A stretch of 64,000 nucleotides of DNA from Variovorax sp. DXTD-1 (GCF_003984625.1 NZ_RWKH01000010.1:62001-126000); one strand, 5' to 3'. Counted from the stretch's first letter, positions 19,429-28,542 are shown. The notes: generated by a model not told the origin, from the letters alone. Numbers and translations are program-made.

Positions 19429-20259
19429 CTATTCCTTGTAGTAGACGATCTGGTTCGACGTGGCGAGCAGCACGCCCTTCTCGCTCCACAGGTGTGCCGC
19501 CTGGTCGAAAAAGCCGTTGAAGAACTGCTGCCCCACCGCGCGGCCCAGCAAGTAGCCCGAGCCGACCTCGGCCAGTTGATCCGGCCCGGCATGGAAGTAG
19601 GTGGTGATCGACACCGTGCCCGCCGGCACATGCTTGGCGCGGCGCAGCCACACGCGCGGATAGAACATGTCGCTCATCGCCGCCAGCGAGCAGAAGTCGA
19701 GCGGCCGTTGTTCCGCATCGCGCAGCCAGAGCCGGCTTTCGCTGTGCTGCAGGCTGCCGTCCCACTTCGCGGGAATGCCGCCGCTGATCGGGCGCATCTC
19801 GTAGCGGTCCAACCACGCCACGCCGGCGGGGCCGATGCTGAAGCGCTCGACCGACTCGGGCGGCGGCACCTCGGGCAGGGGCATGTCGCTTTCGCCCCAG
19901 GTTTCGCGCCGTGCCGCCGTGACCACCGTGGCCGTGGTCGTCATGTTCGGCGCGCCGTTCGCTCCCGGCTGGGTGATCTGCACCGTCCAGTGTTGCGTCG
20001 AGCGGTTGGTGCGCACCGGCGTGGCCTGCACGTCGAAGGGGCCGGCTTCGAGCGCCGCCGCAAAGTTGACGGTCAACGCGAGCGGCGTGCCCAGCAGGTC
20101 CGGGTGCCGCAGCACCGACTGCAGCGCAATGGCCGCCGTGGCGCCGCCGAAGGGCCCGACCATGTTCCAGTAGTCGGGGCTGGTGGCGCCGGTGAAATGA
20201 CCGGCGCGGATGTCGCTGTGCTCAAGCGCCAGGGCTTTGTCGAAGGGATGCGTGCTCAT
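19429..20259 (-). CDS. acyl-CoA thioesterase, TesB-like double hotdog
   Basis: The 276-residue protein has two hotdog halves. Features include FTGATSPDYWNMVGPFGGATAAIAL near the start, NRSTQHWTVQITQ in the middle, and the C-terminal GTVSITTYFHAGPDQLAEVGSGY block, as in PaaI/TesB-like thioesterases of Proteobacteria. It would release free acids from acyl-CoA during beta-oxidation. The start ATG 20259 begins MSTHPFDKAL; the long open frame beyond it overlaps the hydrolase gene and is not coding. It lies between the alpha/beta hydrolase and the SDR. Confidence 0.85.
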   Translation of the reverse strand: MSTHPFDKALALEHSDIRAGHFTGATSPDYWNMVGPFGGATAAIALQSVLRHPDLLGTPLALTVNFAAALEAGPFDVQATPVRTNRSTQHWTVQITQPGANGAPNMTTTATVVTAARRETWGESDMPLPEVPPPESVERFSIGPAGVAWLDRYEMRPISGGIPAKWDGSLQHSESRLWLRDAEQRPLDFCSLAAMSDMFYPRVWLRRAKHVPAGTVSITTYFHAGPDQLAEVGSGYLLGRAVGQQFFNGFFDQAAHLWSEKGVLLATSNQIVYYKE

Positions 20260-20291
20260 GGTGATTTGAAGTGTGCCTCCGATGCGTGGCG

Positions 20292-21188
20292 TCACGCAGT
20301 CGTGTGCGGGACGCCGGGTTGCTGCACCGCGGTAAGTGTGGCCAGGCGGTGCAGCTTGTCGACGGTGCTCGGCCAGAGGCTGCTCTTGAACTGTTCGCGG
20401 AAGAAGCCGAAGTGGCCGATGCGGCGCGCCTGCACATCGGCAGGCGCAATGCGCTCCACGGCACGCGGCGCGCCTGCATACAAGCTCACCAGGCTTTCGG
20501 TCCCGGCCAGCGTCATGAGTTCGTCGTCCGTCATCGACAGTGCAAGCACCGGAAAGCGCACGCGCCCGTAGCTCTGCAAGGCGCTCTCGCCTTCGGCGCC
20601 CACGCTGTAGCGCGGATGCAGGCACCAGCGGCGCCATTGCAGGATGACCCCCCGCGGCAGGTCGCCGACCTTCTTGAGCTTGCGGCCCGGGAAGTAGCCG
20701 CAAACTCGCGTGACGAGCGGCACCAGCACAAACCAGAAATAGAGAATGCTGCGCTTGAGCTTGGGCGCGTTCTCGCGCCAGTAGCCGCTGCCCGCCGCGA
20801 TGCTGACGAGGCCGTCTACCTGCTCCGGTCGCTGCAGGAAACCCGGCAGTTGAGCGCCCAGGCTGTGGCCCAGAAGATAGAGCGGATGCTCAGGCAGCGC
20901 GGCCTTGGCCGCGTCGATGACCGCCTCGTAATCGCGCGCCCAATCGAACAGGTCGGCCTCGAAGCCCCGCAGCGATGCACCGTTGCGCGAATCGCCGCTG
21001 CCGCGGTAATCGAAGGTCCACACGCGCAGGCCCTGGCCGGCGAGCCACTGCGCGAAGGGTTCGTAGAACGACTGGCGCACGCCCATCGCACCACCGATGA
21101 CGATGCTGGCACGAGGTTCACCGTCCGGGTCATAGCGACGCACGGCCACCTGCACGCCGTTGTCGACCGGTAGTTGCTGTGCCTGCAT
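20292..21188 (-). CDS. alpha/beta hydrolase
   Basis: The 298-residue protein has the nucleophile elbow GHSLGAQ (Ser about residue 107) after a strand ending LYLL, a YRGSGDSR oxyanion segment at about 60-67, an acid in SMTDDELMT and a His near ARRIGHFGFFR. This is the esterase/lipase-type triad. The exact substrate is unknown; location in a fatty-acid block suggests an ester or lipid. It is 32 bases before the thioesterase gene. A weak hairpin separates it from the thiolase gene upstream. Confidence 0.87.
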   Translation of the reverse strand: MQAQQLPVDNGVQVAVRRYDPDGEPRASIVIGGAMGVRQSFYEPFAQWLAGQGLRVWTFDYRGSGDSRNGASLRGFEADLFDWARDYEAVIDAAKAALPEHPLYLLGHSLGAQLPGFLQRPEQVDGLVSIAAGSGYWRENAPKLKRSILYFWFVLVPLVTRVCGYFPGRKLKKVGDLPRGVILQWRRWCLHPRYSVGAEGESALQSYGRVRFPVLALSMTDDELMTLAGTESLVSLYAGAPRAVERIAPADVQARRIGHFGFFREQFKSSLWPSTVDKLHRLATLTAVQQPGVPHTTA

Positions 21189-21262
21189 CGTTTGTCTCCT
21201 TCTCGTTGATCAATCACCGCCCCGCGGCGTAGCGAGCGGGATGAGATGCAAGGCGCGGGTGG

Positions 21263-21303
21263 CGGGAAACCGGAGCGACCTTCAAGGTCGTGAGGATTTC
21301 CCG
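21263..21303 (-). terminator. imperfect hairpin after thiolase gene
   Basis: CGGGAAA (21263-21269) pairs with TTTCCCG (21297-21303) around an inner CGACCTT / AAGGTCG stem. It lies in the 157-base gap between the thiolase stop and the hydrolase start. There is no U tract, so it may only modulate expression. Confidence 0.4.
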
Positions 21304-21345
21304 ACGGGCCCCGCAACGCAGCAGATCGCCCGCGCAGTAGCCGCC

Positions 21346-22542
21346 CTAAACGCGTTCGAAGATGCCGGCTGCGCCCTGCCCCATTCCTACGCACATCGTG
21401 ACCATGCCGTACTTCAGGTTTTCGCGCCGCAGCGCATGCACCACGGTCGCCGCGCGAATTGCGCCGGTTGCGCCGAGCGGATGGCCCAGCGCAATCGCGC
21501 CGCCCATCGGGTTGACCTTGCTCGGATCGAGGCCCAGCGTGTTGATGACCGCGAGCGACTGGGCGGCGAATGCTTCATTCAGTTCGAACCAGTCGATGTC
21601 CTCGTGCTTGAGGCCTGCGTAGCGCAGCGCCGCCGGAATCGCCTCGATCGGACCGATGCCCATGATGTGCGGCGGCACGCCCTTGCTTGCAAAGCTCACG
21701 AAGCGGGCAAGCGGCGTGAGGCCGTATTGCTTCACGGCCTTCTCGCTCGCAAGGATGAGCGCGCCAGCGCCGTCCGACGTCTGCGAGCTGTTGCCGGCCG
21801 TCACGGTGCCGCGCGCGGCGAACACGGTACGCAGCTTGGCCAGCCCTTCGAGGCTGGTGTCGGGGCGGGCGCCTTCGTCGAGGTTCACAGTGCGGGTCTT
21901 GGCAATCGATTCGCCGGTCTCGAGGTTCGGCGTGCGATCAGTCACTTCGGTGGGCGTGATCTCGTCCGCGAACTTGCCGGCCTTCTGCGCGGCAAGTGCC
22001 TTCTGGTGCGAGGCGAGCGCGAACTCGTCCTGCGCCTCGCGGCTCACCTTCCACTGCTGCGCAACCTTCTCTGCCGTGAGTCCCATGCCGTAGGCAATGC
22101 CCACGTCGCCTTCGCGCTCGAAGATCGAGGGCGACAGCGACGGCGAGTTGCCCATCATCGGCACCATGCTCATGCTCTCGACACCGGCCGCGATCATCAC
22201 ATCCGCCTCGCCCACGCGGATGCGGTCCGCGGCCATCTGCACCGCAGAGAGGCCTGAAGCGCAGAACCGGTTCACGGTGATGCCGCCGATGCTGGTGGGA
22301 AGGCCCGCCAGCACGGCGCCTATGCGCGCGACGTTCAGGCCCTGTTGCGATTCGGGAATCGCGCAGCCGCAGATGATGTCTTCGATGGCCTTGGGGTCGA
22401 GGCCGGGCACCGCGGCGAGCGCGGCCTTGAGCGTGGTCGCGAGCAGGTCGTCGGGCCGGTAGTTGCGGAAGTAGCCGCGATGCGACTTGCCGATGGGGGT
22501 GCGGGTGGCGGAGACGATGTAGGCGTCTTGTACTTGTTTCAT
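21346..22542 (-). CDS. fadA: acetyl-CoA C-acyltransferase (thiolase)
   Basis: The 398-residue thiolase has the acyl-carrying cysteine in NRFCASGLSAVQMAADRI (about Cys 87-90), the base His in GGAIALGHPLGATGA, and the C-terminal cysteine in MCVGMGQGAAG. It cleaves 3-ketoacyl-CoA to acetyl-CoA and a shortened acyl-CoA, the last step of beta-oxidation. AAGGA stands before the ATG. It belongs with the FadN-like gene at 23041, from which it is separated by the DUF559 cassette. The symbol is by analogy of function; paralogs are likely elsewhere. Confidence 0.92.
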   Translation of the reverse strand: MKQVQDAYIVSATRTPIGKSHRGYFRNYRPDDLLATTLKAALAAVPGLDPKAIEDIICGCAIPESQQGLNVARIGAVLAGLPTSIGGITVNRFCASGLSAVQMAADRIRVGEADVMIAAGVESMSMVPMMGNSPSLSPSIFEREGDVGIAYGMGLTAEKVAQQWKVSREAQDEFALASHQKALAAQKAGKFADEITPTEVTDRTPNLETGESIAKTRTVNLDEGARPDTSLEGLAKLRTVFAARGTVTAGNSSQTSDGAGALILASEKAVKQYGLTPLARFVSFASKGVPPHIMGIGPIEAIPAALRYAGLKHEDIDWFELNEAFAAQSLAVINTLGLDPSKVNPMGGAIALGHPLGATGAIRAATVVHALRRENLKYGMVTMCVGMGQGAAGIFERV

Positions 22543-22571
22543 GGCTTTTCAGTCCTTGTATCTTGTCTTGC

Positions 22572-23027
22572 TCATTCGTCCGATGCGACGATGGTCGGCT
22601 GTTGTCTTGCTCCCTCTCCCGCTTGCGGGAGAGGGCTGGGGTGAGGGCTGTCTTCCTGCAGCGCCTGCAGAATCCGCTCGCGAACGGCATCCGTCTGGGT
22701 CAGCACTTCGTTGTTCCAGAACCGGAGAACGCGATAGCCCTGGGCTTCGATGAAGCGAGTCCGGTTCTCGTCGTAGCTGGCAGCTTCCACATGCTGGCCA
22801 CCGTCCAGTTCTACGATCAGCTTCGCTTCGAGGCATGCGAAGTCTGCGAAGTACGGGCCGATTGAGCGTTGACGACGGAACTTGTAGTTGGCCAGTCGAC
22901 GATCCCGCAGGTGGTACCAGAGCAGGAACTCGGCGTCCGTCGGGGTTTCTCGAAGGCTGCGTGCCCTCACCCTAGCCCTCTCCCGCAAGCGGGAGAGGGG
23001 ACCGGAGGTGTCGAGGTCTTCGCTCAT
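22572..23027 (-). CDS. DUF559 nuclease-like protein in an inverted-repeat cassette
   Basis: The 151-residue protein carries a DUF559 domain at residues about 27-120: ETPTDAEFLLWYHLRDRRL, KFRRQRSIGPYFADFACL and KLIVELDGGQH, with RVLRFWNNEVL at the end. The D...E-x-D spacing resembles the Vsr/PD-(D/E)xK nuclease fold; activity is not shown. The N-terminal SGPLSRLRERARVRA and C-terminal SPHPSPLPQAGEGA are translations of GC-rich inverted repeats at 22963-23001 and 22611-22648. The gene sits between the fadA-like and FadN-like genes, 13 bases after the latter's upstream neighbour boundary. It looks like a small cassette inserted in a metabolic operon. Confidence 0.85.
   Translation of the reverse strand: MSEDLDTSGPLSRLRERARVRARSLRETPTDAEFLLWYHLRDRRLANYKFRRQRSIGPYFADFACLEAKLIVELDGGQHVEAASYDENRTRFIEAQGYRVLRFWNNEVLTQTDAVRERILQALQEDSPHPSPLPQAGEGARQQPTIVASDE
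22611..22648. repeat. left inverted repeat of the DUF559 cassette
   Basis: TCCCTCTCCCGCTTGCGGGA continues to GAGGGCTGGGGTGAGGGC. Its reverse complement recurs at 22963-23001 with one mismatch and one extra base. The repeat also contains its own CTCTCCCGC / GCGGGAGAG hairpin. Confidence 0.85.
22963..23001. repeat. right inverted repeat of the DUF559 cassette
   Basis: GCCCTCACCCTAGCCCTCTC continues to CCGCAAGCGGGAGAGGGGA. It mirrors the repeat at 22611-22648 and resembles the repeat inside the ABC gene at 15320. The DUF559 reading frame runs through it. Confidence 0.85.
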
Positions 23028-23040
23028 GGTCCTTGCCAGG

Positions 23041-25452
23041 TCAGTTCCGCACCGGCTTCCCAGTACTCAACATCCCCATGATCCGCTCCTGCGTCTTCGG
23101 ATGCACGATGAGCGAGCAGAACGCCTTGCGTTCGAGCGCCATCAGGTATTCCTCCGTCACGAGCGAGCCCGCGTCCACGTCGCCGCCGGTCACCACATTG
23201 GCAATCAGGCTTGCAATGTGGAAGTCGTGCGCGCTGATGAAGCCGCCGTCGCGCATGTTCACGAGCTGGCCCTTGATCGTCGCGGCGCCGCTGCGGCCCG
23301 CCACGCGGAAGGTGCGGCGCAATGGCGGGCGGTAGCCGGCGTCGGCCATTGCCTTCGCCTGCTGCAGCGCCACGTAAAGCAGCTCGTCCTTGTTCGGCAC
23401 GATCACGTCGCTGTCGAGCAGAAAGCCGAGCTTCTTCGAATCGAGCGCGCCCGTGCCCACCTTGGCCATCGCCGCGGCGGTGAAGCCTTCGGTCAGGAAC
23501 GGCAGGAGGTCGGTGCCCGTCGAGGCCGAAGCGTTCTCGGCCGCACGGCGCGCGATGTAGGTCAGGCCGCCCGCACCGGGGATCAGGCCCACGCCCACTT
23601 CGACCAGGCCGATATAGCTTTCCATCGCCGCGACGCGTTTCGACGAATAAACGGCCAGCTCGCAGCCACCGCCCAGCGCCATGCCGCGCACGGCGGAGAC
23701 CACCGGCACGTTGGCGTAGCGGATCTTGAGCATCACGTTCTGCAGCTCTTCTTCCGCGCCTTCGACTGCGCCGATGCCCGCGACCACGAAGGCCGGCAGC
23801 ATTGCCTGCAGATCGGCGCCGACCGAGAACATCTCGTCGGGCGACCAGATGACCAGGCCCTTGTATTCAGCCTCGGCCAGGTCGACCGCAGCGCCCAGTG
23901 CCTCGGCCACGTCAGGGCTGATGGCGTGCATCTTCGAATGGATGCTGGCGATGAGCACTCCTTCAAACCCTTCCTTGTCGAGCGTCCACACGCGCACATC
24001 GCCTTCGTCGCTGATGGTGGTGCCAGCGGTGTTCGCATCGGCCGCGTTCGCGCCGAGCACGCTCTCGGGGAAGAGCTGCCGGTCATGCACCGGCAGCTTG
24101 CGCTGCGGCACGAACTTGTTCTGCGATGCGCTCCACGAGCCTTCAGGCGTATGCACGCCGCCGGCCTCGGCCACCGGGCCTTCGAAAACCCACTTGGGCA
24201 GCGGCGCAGTGCTCAGCGCCTTGCCGGCATCGATGTCTTCCTGCACCCACTTGGCAACCTGCGCCCAACCGGCCTCTTGCCAGAGCTCGAACGGGCCCTG
24301 CTTCATGCCGAAGCCCCAGCGCATCGCAAAGTCGATATCGCGTGCGCTCTCGGCAATGGTTTCCAAGTGCACGGCCGCATAGTGAAAGCTGTCGCGCAGA
24401 ATGGCCCAGAGGAACTGGCCCTGCGGCCCTTCGCTCCCGCGCAACAGCTTCAGGCGCTCGCCCGCGGGCTTCTTGAGCATGCGGCCATACACCTCGTCGG
24501 CCTTGGCGCCGGCGGGCACGTACTCGCCGCTCTGGAGGTCGAAGCGCAGGATGTCGCGGCCCACCTTCTTGAAGAAGCCGGCCTTGGTCTTCTGGCCGAG
24601 GTTGCCCAGTTCCAGCAGCTTGGCGAGCACCGGCGGTGTCGAGAAGTTGGCGTAGAACGGATCGGTCTCGGCGTTCAGGTTGTCCTGCAGCGTCTTGACG
24701 ACGTGGGCCATCGTGTCGAGACCCACCACGTCGGCCGTGCGGAAGGTGCCCGAGCTCGCGCGGCCCAGCTTCTTGCCCGTGAGGTCGTCCACCACGTCAG
24801 GCGTGAGGCCGAACTTTTCTACTTCCTTCAGCGTGGCCAGCATGCCGGCAATGCCGACGCGGTTGGCAATGAAGTTGGGCGTGTCGTGCGCGCGCACCAC
24901 GCCCTTGCCCAGCGTGCTGGTGACAAAGGCCTCGAGGTCGTCGAGCACCTTCGGTTCGGTGGTGGGCGTGTTGATCAGCTCCACCAGGAACATGTAGCGC
25001 GGCGGGTTGAAGAAGTGAATGCCGCAGAAGCGCGGCTTCAGGGCTTCAGGCAGCGCTTCGCTCAGCTTGGTGATCGAAAGGCCCGAGGTGTTCGAGGCCA
25101 GGATCGAGTGCTTGGCCACGTGCGGCGCGATCTTCTTGTAGAGATCGAGCTTCCAGTCCATGCGCTCGGCAATGGCCTCGATGATGAGGTCGCACTCGCC
25201 GAGCTTGGTCAGGTCGTCTTCGTAGTTGGCCTGTTCGATCAGCACCGCATCGGCCACGTCGCCGAGCGGCGCGGGCTTGAGCTTCTTGAGGTTGTCGATG
25301 GCGCGCGTGACGATGCCATTCTTGGGGCCTTCCTTAGCCGCCAGGTCGAACAGCACCACGGGCACGCGCACGTTGACGAGGTAGGCCGCGATCTGCGCAC
25401 CCATCACGCCTGCGCCGAGCACGGCGACCTTCTTCACTTGAAATCGGGACAT
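23041..25452 (-). CDS. 3-hydroxyacyl-CoA dehydrogenase / enoyl-CoA hydratase, FadN type
   Basis: The 803-residue protein begins with the dehydrogenase part: NAD motif VAVLGAGVMGAQIAAYL (residues about 8-24), catalytic His in CGIHFFNPPRYM (about 148) and a second dehydrogenase domain from about 190 to 440. A crotonase-type region follows at about 480-700, with RGMALGGGCELAVYSSK and GLIPGAGG. This order, dehydrogenase first, is that of FadN rather than FadB. It carries out the middle steps of beta-oxidation. It is transcribed after the acyl-CoA dehydrogenase and DUF2147 genes and before the DUF559 cassette and thiolase. Confidence 0.92.
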   Translation of the reverse strand: MSRFQVKKVAVLGAGVMGAQIAAYLVNVRVPVVLFDLAAKEGPKNGIVTRAIDNLKKLKPAPLGDVADAVLIEQANYEDDLTKLGECDLIIEAIAERMDWKLDLYKKIAPHVAKHSILASNTSGLSITKLSEALPEALKPRFCGIHFFNPPRYMFLVELINTPTTEPKVLDDLEAFVTSTLGKGVVRAHDTPNFIANRVGIAGMLATLKEVEKFGLTPDVVDDLTGKKLGRASSGTFRTADVVGLDTMAHVVKTLQDNLNAETDPFYANFSTPPVLAKLLELGNLGQKTKAGFFKKVGRDILRFDLQSGEYVPAGAKADEVYGRMLKKPAGERLKLLRGSEGPQGQFLWAILRDSFHYAAVHLETIAESARDIDFAMRWGFGMKQGPFELWQEAGWAQVAKWVQEDIDAGKALSTAPLPKWVFEGPVAEAGGVHTPEGSWSASQNKFVPQRKLPVHDRQLFPESVLGANAADANTAGTTISDEGDVRVWTLDKEGFEGVLIASIHSKMHAISPDVAEALGAAVDLAEAEYKGLVIWSPDEMFSVGADLQAMLPAFVVAGIGAVEGAEEELQNVMLKIRYANVPVVSAVRGMALGGGCELAVYSSKRVAAMESYIGLVEVGVGLIPGAGGLTYIARRAAENASASTGTDLLPFLTEGFTAAAMAKVGTGALDSKKLGFLLDSDVIVPNKDELLYVALQQAKAMADAGYRPPLRRTFRVAGRSGAATIKGQLVNMRDGGFISAHDFHIASLIANVVTGGDVDAGSLVTEEYLMALERKAFCSLIVHPKTQERIMGMLSTGKPVRN

Positions 25453-25488
25453 GTTGATTGGTATTTCTTGAATTGAAAACGCGGCGGA

Positions 25489-25923
25489 TTACTGGACACG
25501 GTTCCAGGTCTGGGTGCGCCAGAACGGGCCCAGGTAGCCGCGCACTTCGAGCTTCCTGCCGCCGTCGATGGGCGTGAAGCTCGCGCGGTATTCCTTGCCG
25601 TTCTCGGGGTCGAGGATCTTTCCGCCTTCCCAGACGTCCTTGCCTTCGGCCTTCTTGCCGCCGCGGATGATCTCGAGCCCCGCAATGGGCTTGCCCTTGC
25701 GGTCATCGGTGCATTCGTCGCAAATGGCGTCGGGCTTGGTGTCTTTCCGGAGCGACTTGTCGATGCGGCCGATGAGCGCGCCGCCGGCCTCGCCGATGCG
25801 GATCTCGGCCTTGGCTTCGCCGCTCTTGTCGTCGACGTTGCGCCACAAGCCCACTGGAGTGCTCTGCGCCATGGCTGTGGCAGAAATGGCAGCAAGGACG
25901 ATGGCTGCAAGCGTCGTTTTCAT
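25489..25923 (-). CDS. DUF2147 domain-containing exported protein
   Basis: The 144-residue protein has a signal peptide (MKTTLAAIVLAAISATAMAQ) and a DUF2147 domain: TPVGLWRNVDDKSGEAKAEI, a CDECTDDRKGKPIAGLEI segment with two cysteines, and the WEGGKILDPENGKEY motif. The C-terminus, GYLGPFWRTQTWNRV, is typical of the family. The function of DUF2147 is unknown to me; the fold is probably a small beta barrel in the periplasm. It lies between two beta-oxidation genes on the same strand, 36 bases from the gene on each side. The start is at 25923; the open frame beyond overlaps the acyl-CoA dehydrogenase. Confidence 0.88.
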   Translation of the reverse strand: MKTTLAAIVLAAISATAMAQSTPVGLWRNVDDKSGEAKAEIRIGEAGGALIGRIDKSLRKDTKPDAICDECTDDRKGKPIAGLEIIRGGKKAEGKDVWEGGKILDPENGKEYRASFTPIDGGRKLEVRGYLGPFWRTQTWNRVQ

Positions 25924-25964
25924 GAGCGGCTCCGATTGAACGATGTCGGCGTAGAGGGGCGGCC

Positions 25965-27761
25965 TCAGGCCAGCGCCGCTTCCGTGTCCATCAGCACCTT
26001 GCTGCCGGCGCGCGCCGTGCGCATCAACGTGGCCGTCTCGGGGAACAGCTTGGCAAAGTAGAAGCGCGCCGTCTGCAGCTTGGCCACATAGAACGGGTCG
26101 GTGTTGCCGGCAGCAATTTCGCGCAGCGCCACCTGGGCCATGCGGGCGAACAGGTAGCCGAACACGAAGTGGCCGGCCACCCGCAGGTAGTCCACCGCGG
26201 CGGCGCCCACTTCGTCGGGGTTCTGGAAGCCCTTGAAGCCGATCTCGGTCGTGAACTTGGTGAGCTGGTCGCCCAGCATCGCGATCGGGTTGATGAACTC
26301 GGCCATCTTCTCGTTCACGCCTTCTTCTTCCACCAGCTTGGCGACGAGCTTGCCGAACTTCTTGAGCGACGCGCCGTTGTTGCCCAGCACCTTGCGGCCC
26401 AGCAGGTCCAGCGACTGGATGGTGTTGGTGCCCTCGTAGATCATGTTGATGCGGTTGTCCCGCACGAACTGCTCCATGCCCCATTCCTTGATGAAGCCAT
26501 GGCCGCCGAACACCTGCATGCACGCGTTGGTCGCGATGTGGCCGTTGTCGGTGATGAAGGCCTTGACGATGGGCGTGAGCAGCGCGACCAGTTCGCCCGA
26601 GTCCTTGCGCACCTTTTCGTCGGGGTGGTTGTGCGCCTTGTCGAGCAGCAGCGTGCAGAAGATCTGCAGCGCGCGGCCGCCTTCGGCGTAAGCCTTGGCG
26701 GTGAGGAGCATCTTGCGCACGTCGGGGTGCACGATGATGGGGTCGGCTTCCTTGTCCTTGGCCTTCACGCCGGAGAGCGAGCGCATCTGCGTGCGGTCCT
26801 TGGCGTAGGCCAGTGCATTCTGGTAAGCCACTTCAGTCAGGCCCAGCGACTGGTTGCCCACGCCCAGACGGGCGGCGTTCATCATCACGAACATGGCCTG
26901 CAGGCCCTTGTTCGGCTCACCCACCAGCGAGCCGGTGGCGCCTTCGATAACGATCTGCGCGGTGGCGTTGCCGTGAATGCCCATCTTGTGCTCGAGGCCG
27001 GCGCAGAAGATCGGGTTGCGCTCGCCGAGCGAACCGTCGGCCTTGACCTTGTACTTGGGCACCACGAACAGGCTGATGCCCTTGCTGCCCTTGGGCGCAT
27101 CGGGCAGGCGGGCCAGCACCAGGTGAATGATGTTGTCCGTCATGTCGTGCTCGCCGGCCGAGATGAAGATCTTGCTGCCGGTGATGCGGTAGCTGCCGTC
27201 AGGCTGCGGCTCGGCCTTGGTGCGGAGCAGGCCCAGGTCGGTGCCGCAGTGCGGCTCGGTCAGGCACATGGTGCCGGTCCATTCGCCGCTCGTGAGCTTG
27301 GGCAGATAGGTCTTCTTCTGCTCTTCGGTGCCGTGGGCCACCAGCGCCTCGTAGGCGCCGTGCGAAAGGCCGGGGTACATGGTCCAGGCCTGGTTGGCGC
27401 TGTTGAGCATTTCGAAAAGGCACTGGTTCACCACGAACGGCAGGCCCTGGCCGCCGAAGGCCGGGTCGCACGACAGCGCGGGCCAGCCGCCTTCGACGTA
27501 CTTGGCGTAGGCGTCCTTGAAGCCGGTGGGCGTCTTCACTTCGTGCGTGGTCTTGTCGAGCGTGCAGCCTTCTTCGTCGCCGCTGATGTTGAGCGGGAAC
27601 GTGACTTCAGCGGCAAACTTGCCGGCCTCTTCGATCACCGCGTTGATGGTGTCGGCATCGGTCTCGGCGTGGGCCGGAAGGGCCTTGAGTTCTTCGGCGA
27701 CGTTGAGCACCTCGTGCAAAACGAACTGCATGTCGCGTACGGGCGGGTTGTAGGTAGGCAT
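25965..27761 (-). CDS. acyl-CoA dehydrogenase
   Basis: The 598-residue flavoenzyme is the long type common in beta- and gammaproteobacteria. It has the FAD-binding segment TGTMCLTEPHCGTDLG, the second block GSKIFISAGEHDM, and the catalytic glutamate in MIYEGTNTIQSLDLLGRKVL, followed by an extra C-terminal domain (about residues 470-598). It oxidises acyl-CoA to trans-2-enoyl-CoA. AGGAGAG lies upstream of the ATG at 27761. It is downstream of the TetR gene and is the first enzyme of the beta-oxidation block. Confidence 0.92.
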   Translation of the reverse strand: MPTYNPPVRDMQFVLHEVLNVAEELKALPAHAETDADTINAVIEEAGKFAAEVTFPLNISGDEEGCTLDKTTHEVKTPTGFKDAYAKYVEGGWPALSCDPAFGGQGLPFVVNQCLFEMLNSANQAWTMYPGLSHGAYEALVAHGTEEQKKTYLPKLTSGEWTGTMCLTEPHCGTDLGLLRTKAEPQPDGSYRITGSKIFISAGEHDMTDNIIHLVLARLPDAPKGSKGISLFVVPKYKVKADGSLGERNPIFCAGLEHKMGIHGNATAQIVIEGATGSLVGEPNKGLQAMFVMMNAARLGVGNQSLGLTEVAYQNALAYAKDRTQMRSLSGVKAKDKEADPIIVHPDVRKMLLTAKAYAEGGRALQIFCTLLLDKAHNHPDEKVRKDSGELVALLTPIVKAFITDNGHIATNACMQVFGGHGFIKEWGMEQFVRDNRINMIYEGTNTIQSLDLLGRKVLGNNGASLKKFGKLVAKLVEEEGVNEKMAEFINPIAMLGDQLTKFTTEIGFKGFQNPDEVGAAAVDYLRVAGHFVFGYLFARMAQVALREIAAGNTDPFYVAKLQTARFYFAKLFPETATLMRTARAGSKVLMDTEAALA

Positions 27762-27822
27762 CCGGGACTCTCCTGGTCGAAACTTGGATAAAAGAAAAAG
27801 GGGAAACGAGAAAACGGGCCGC

Positions 27823-28521
27823 TCAGCGCACGGGCTTGAGCCGGCGGGCAGCGGGTTTGGCGGCCGCGGGTTCCGCGGCAGGCGGCGGTGCATCGGGCGT
27901 GGCACTGCGCGCGAGGATGTTGTCGAAGCCGATGTTCGCGCGGCCGATGGAGCCCGGCACCTGCAGAAAGCGCGCTTCGTAGTGCAGCGCGAGGATGAGG
28001 CCGTGGATTTCGAAGGCAACCTGCCGCTCGTCGGCGTCGGCACGCAGATGGCCTTCGCTCTTTGCTTGCACGATGGCGCGCAGAACGGCCGCCTGCCAGA
28101 CGCTGACCGACTCCACGAGCGCATCGCGCACCGGACCGGGACGGTCGTCGAATTCGGAGGCGCCGCTGATGTAGATGCAGCCCGAGTCGATCTCGGCCGA
28201 GGTGCGCTTCATCCAGTTGGCGAACATGGCACGCAGGCGCGGCAGGCCGCGCGGTGCCTCGAGGGCCGGAAAAAACACCTCTTGCTCGAAGCGTGCGTGA
28301 TACTCGCGCACCACCGAGATCTGCAGTTCCTCGCGTGAGCCGAAGTGGGCGAACACGCCCGACTTGCTCATCTTGGTGATCTCGGCCACGGCGCCGATCG
28401 ACAGGCCCTCGAGCCCGATCTGCGCCGCCAGCGCCAGCGCCGCGTCGACGATGACGGCCTTGGTCTGCTGGCCCTTCTGGGCGGCGCGGACCGGCTTGGC
28501 GGGAACGGCATTGACAGACAT
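27823..28521 (-). CDS. TetR-family transcriptional regulator
   Basis: The 232-residue protein has a TetR DNA-binding domain at residues about 20-66: AVIVDAALALAAQIGLEGLS, then IGAVAEITKMSKSGVFAHFGSREEL. The ligand domain follows and the tail is rich in Pro and Ala. It lies at the head of the fatty-acid degradation block, so it probably represses it and responds to an acyl-CoA. A near-perfect palindrome, GAACGGTCGTTC, at 28543-28554 just upstream of its ATG is a likely autoregulatory operator. Confidence 0.9.
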   Translation of the reverse strand: MSVNAVPAKPVRAAQKGQQTKAVIVDAALALAAQIGLEGLSIGAVAEITKMSKSGVFAHFGSREELQISVVREYHARFEQEVFFPALEAPRGLPRLRAMFANWMKRTSAEIDSGCIYISGASEFDDRPGPVRDALVESVSVWQAAVLRAIVQAKSEGHLRADADERQVAFEIHGLILALHYEARFLQVPGSIGRANIGFDNILARSATPDAPPPAAEPAAAKPAARRLKPVR

Positions 28522-28542
28522 CGTGGAAGCTCCGAATAAAAC

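Noticed and set aside
18321..19520. 399-residue open frame on the plus strand crossing the repeat
   Set aside because: It is a translation of the 272-bp element joined to the antisense of the SDR gene.
22572..23027. DUF559 protein as a Vsr mismatch repair endonuclease
   Set aside because: The fold may be related, but there is no adjacent dcm methylase, and the domain matches DUF559 better than Vsr.
22888..25476. 862-residue open frame on the plus strand
   Set aside because: It is a shadow of the FadN-like gene. Its composition is rich in His, Arg and Ala, typical of antisense frames in GC-rich DNA.
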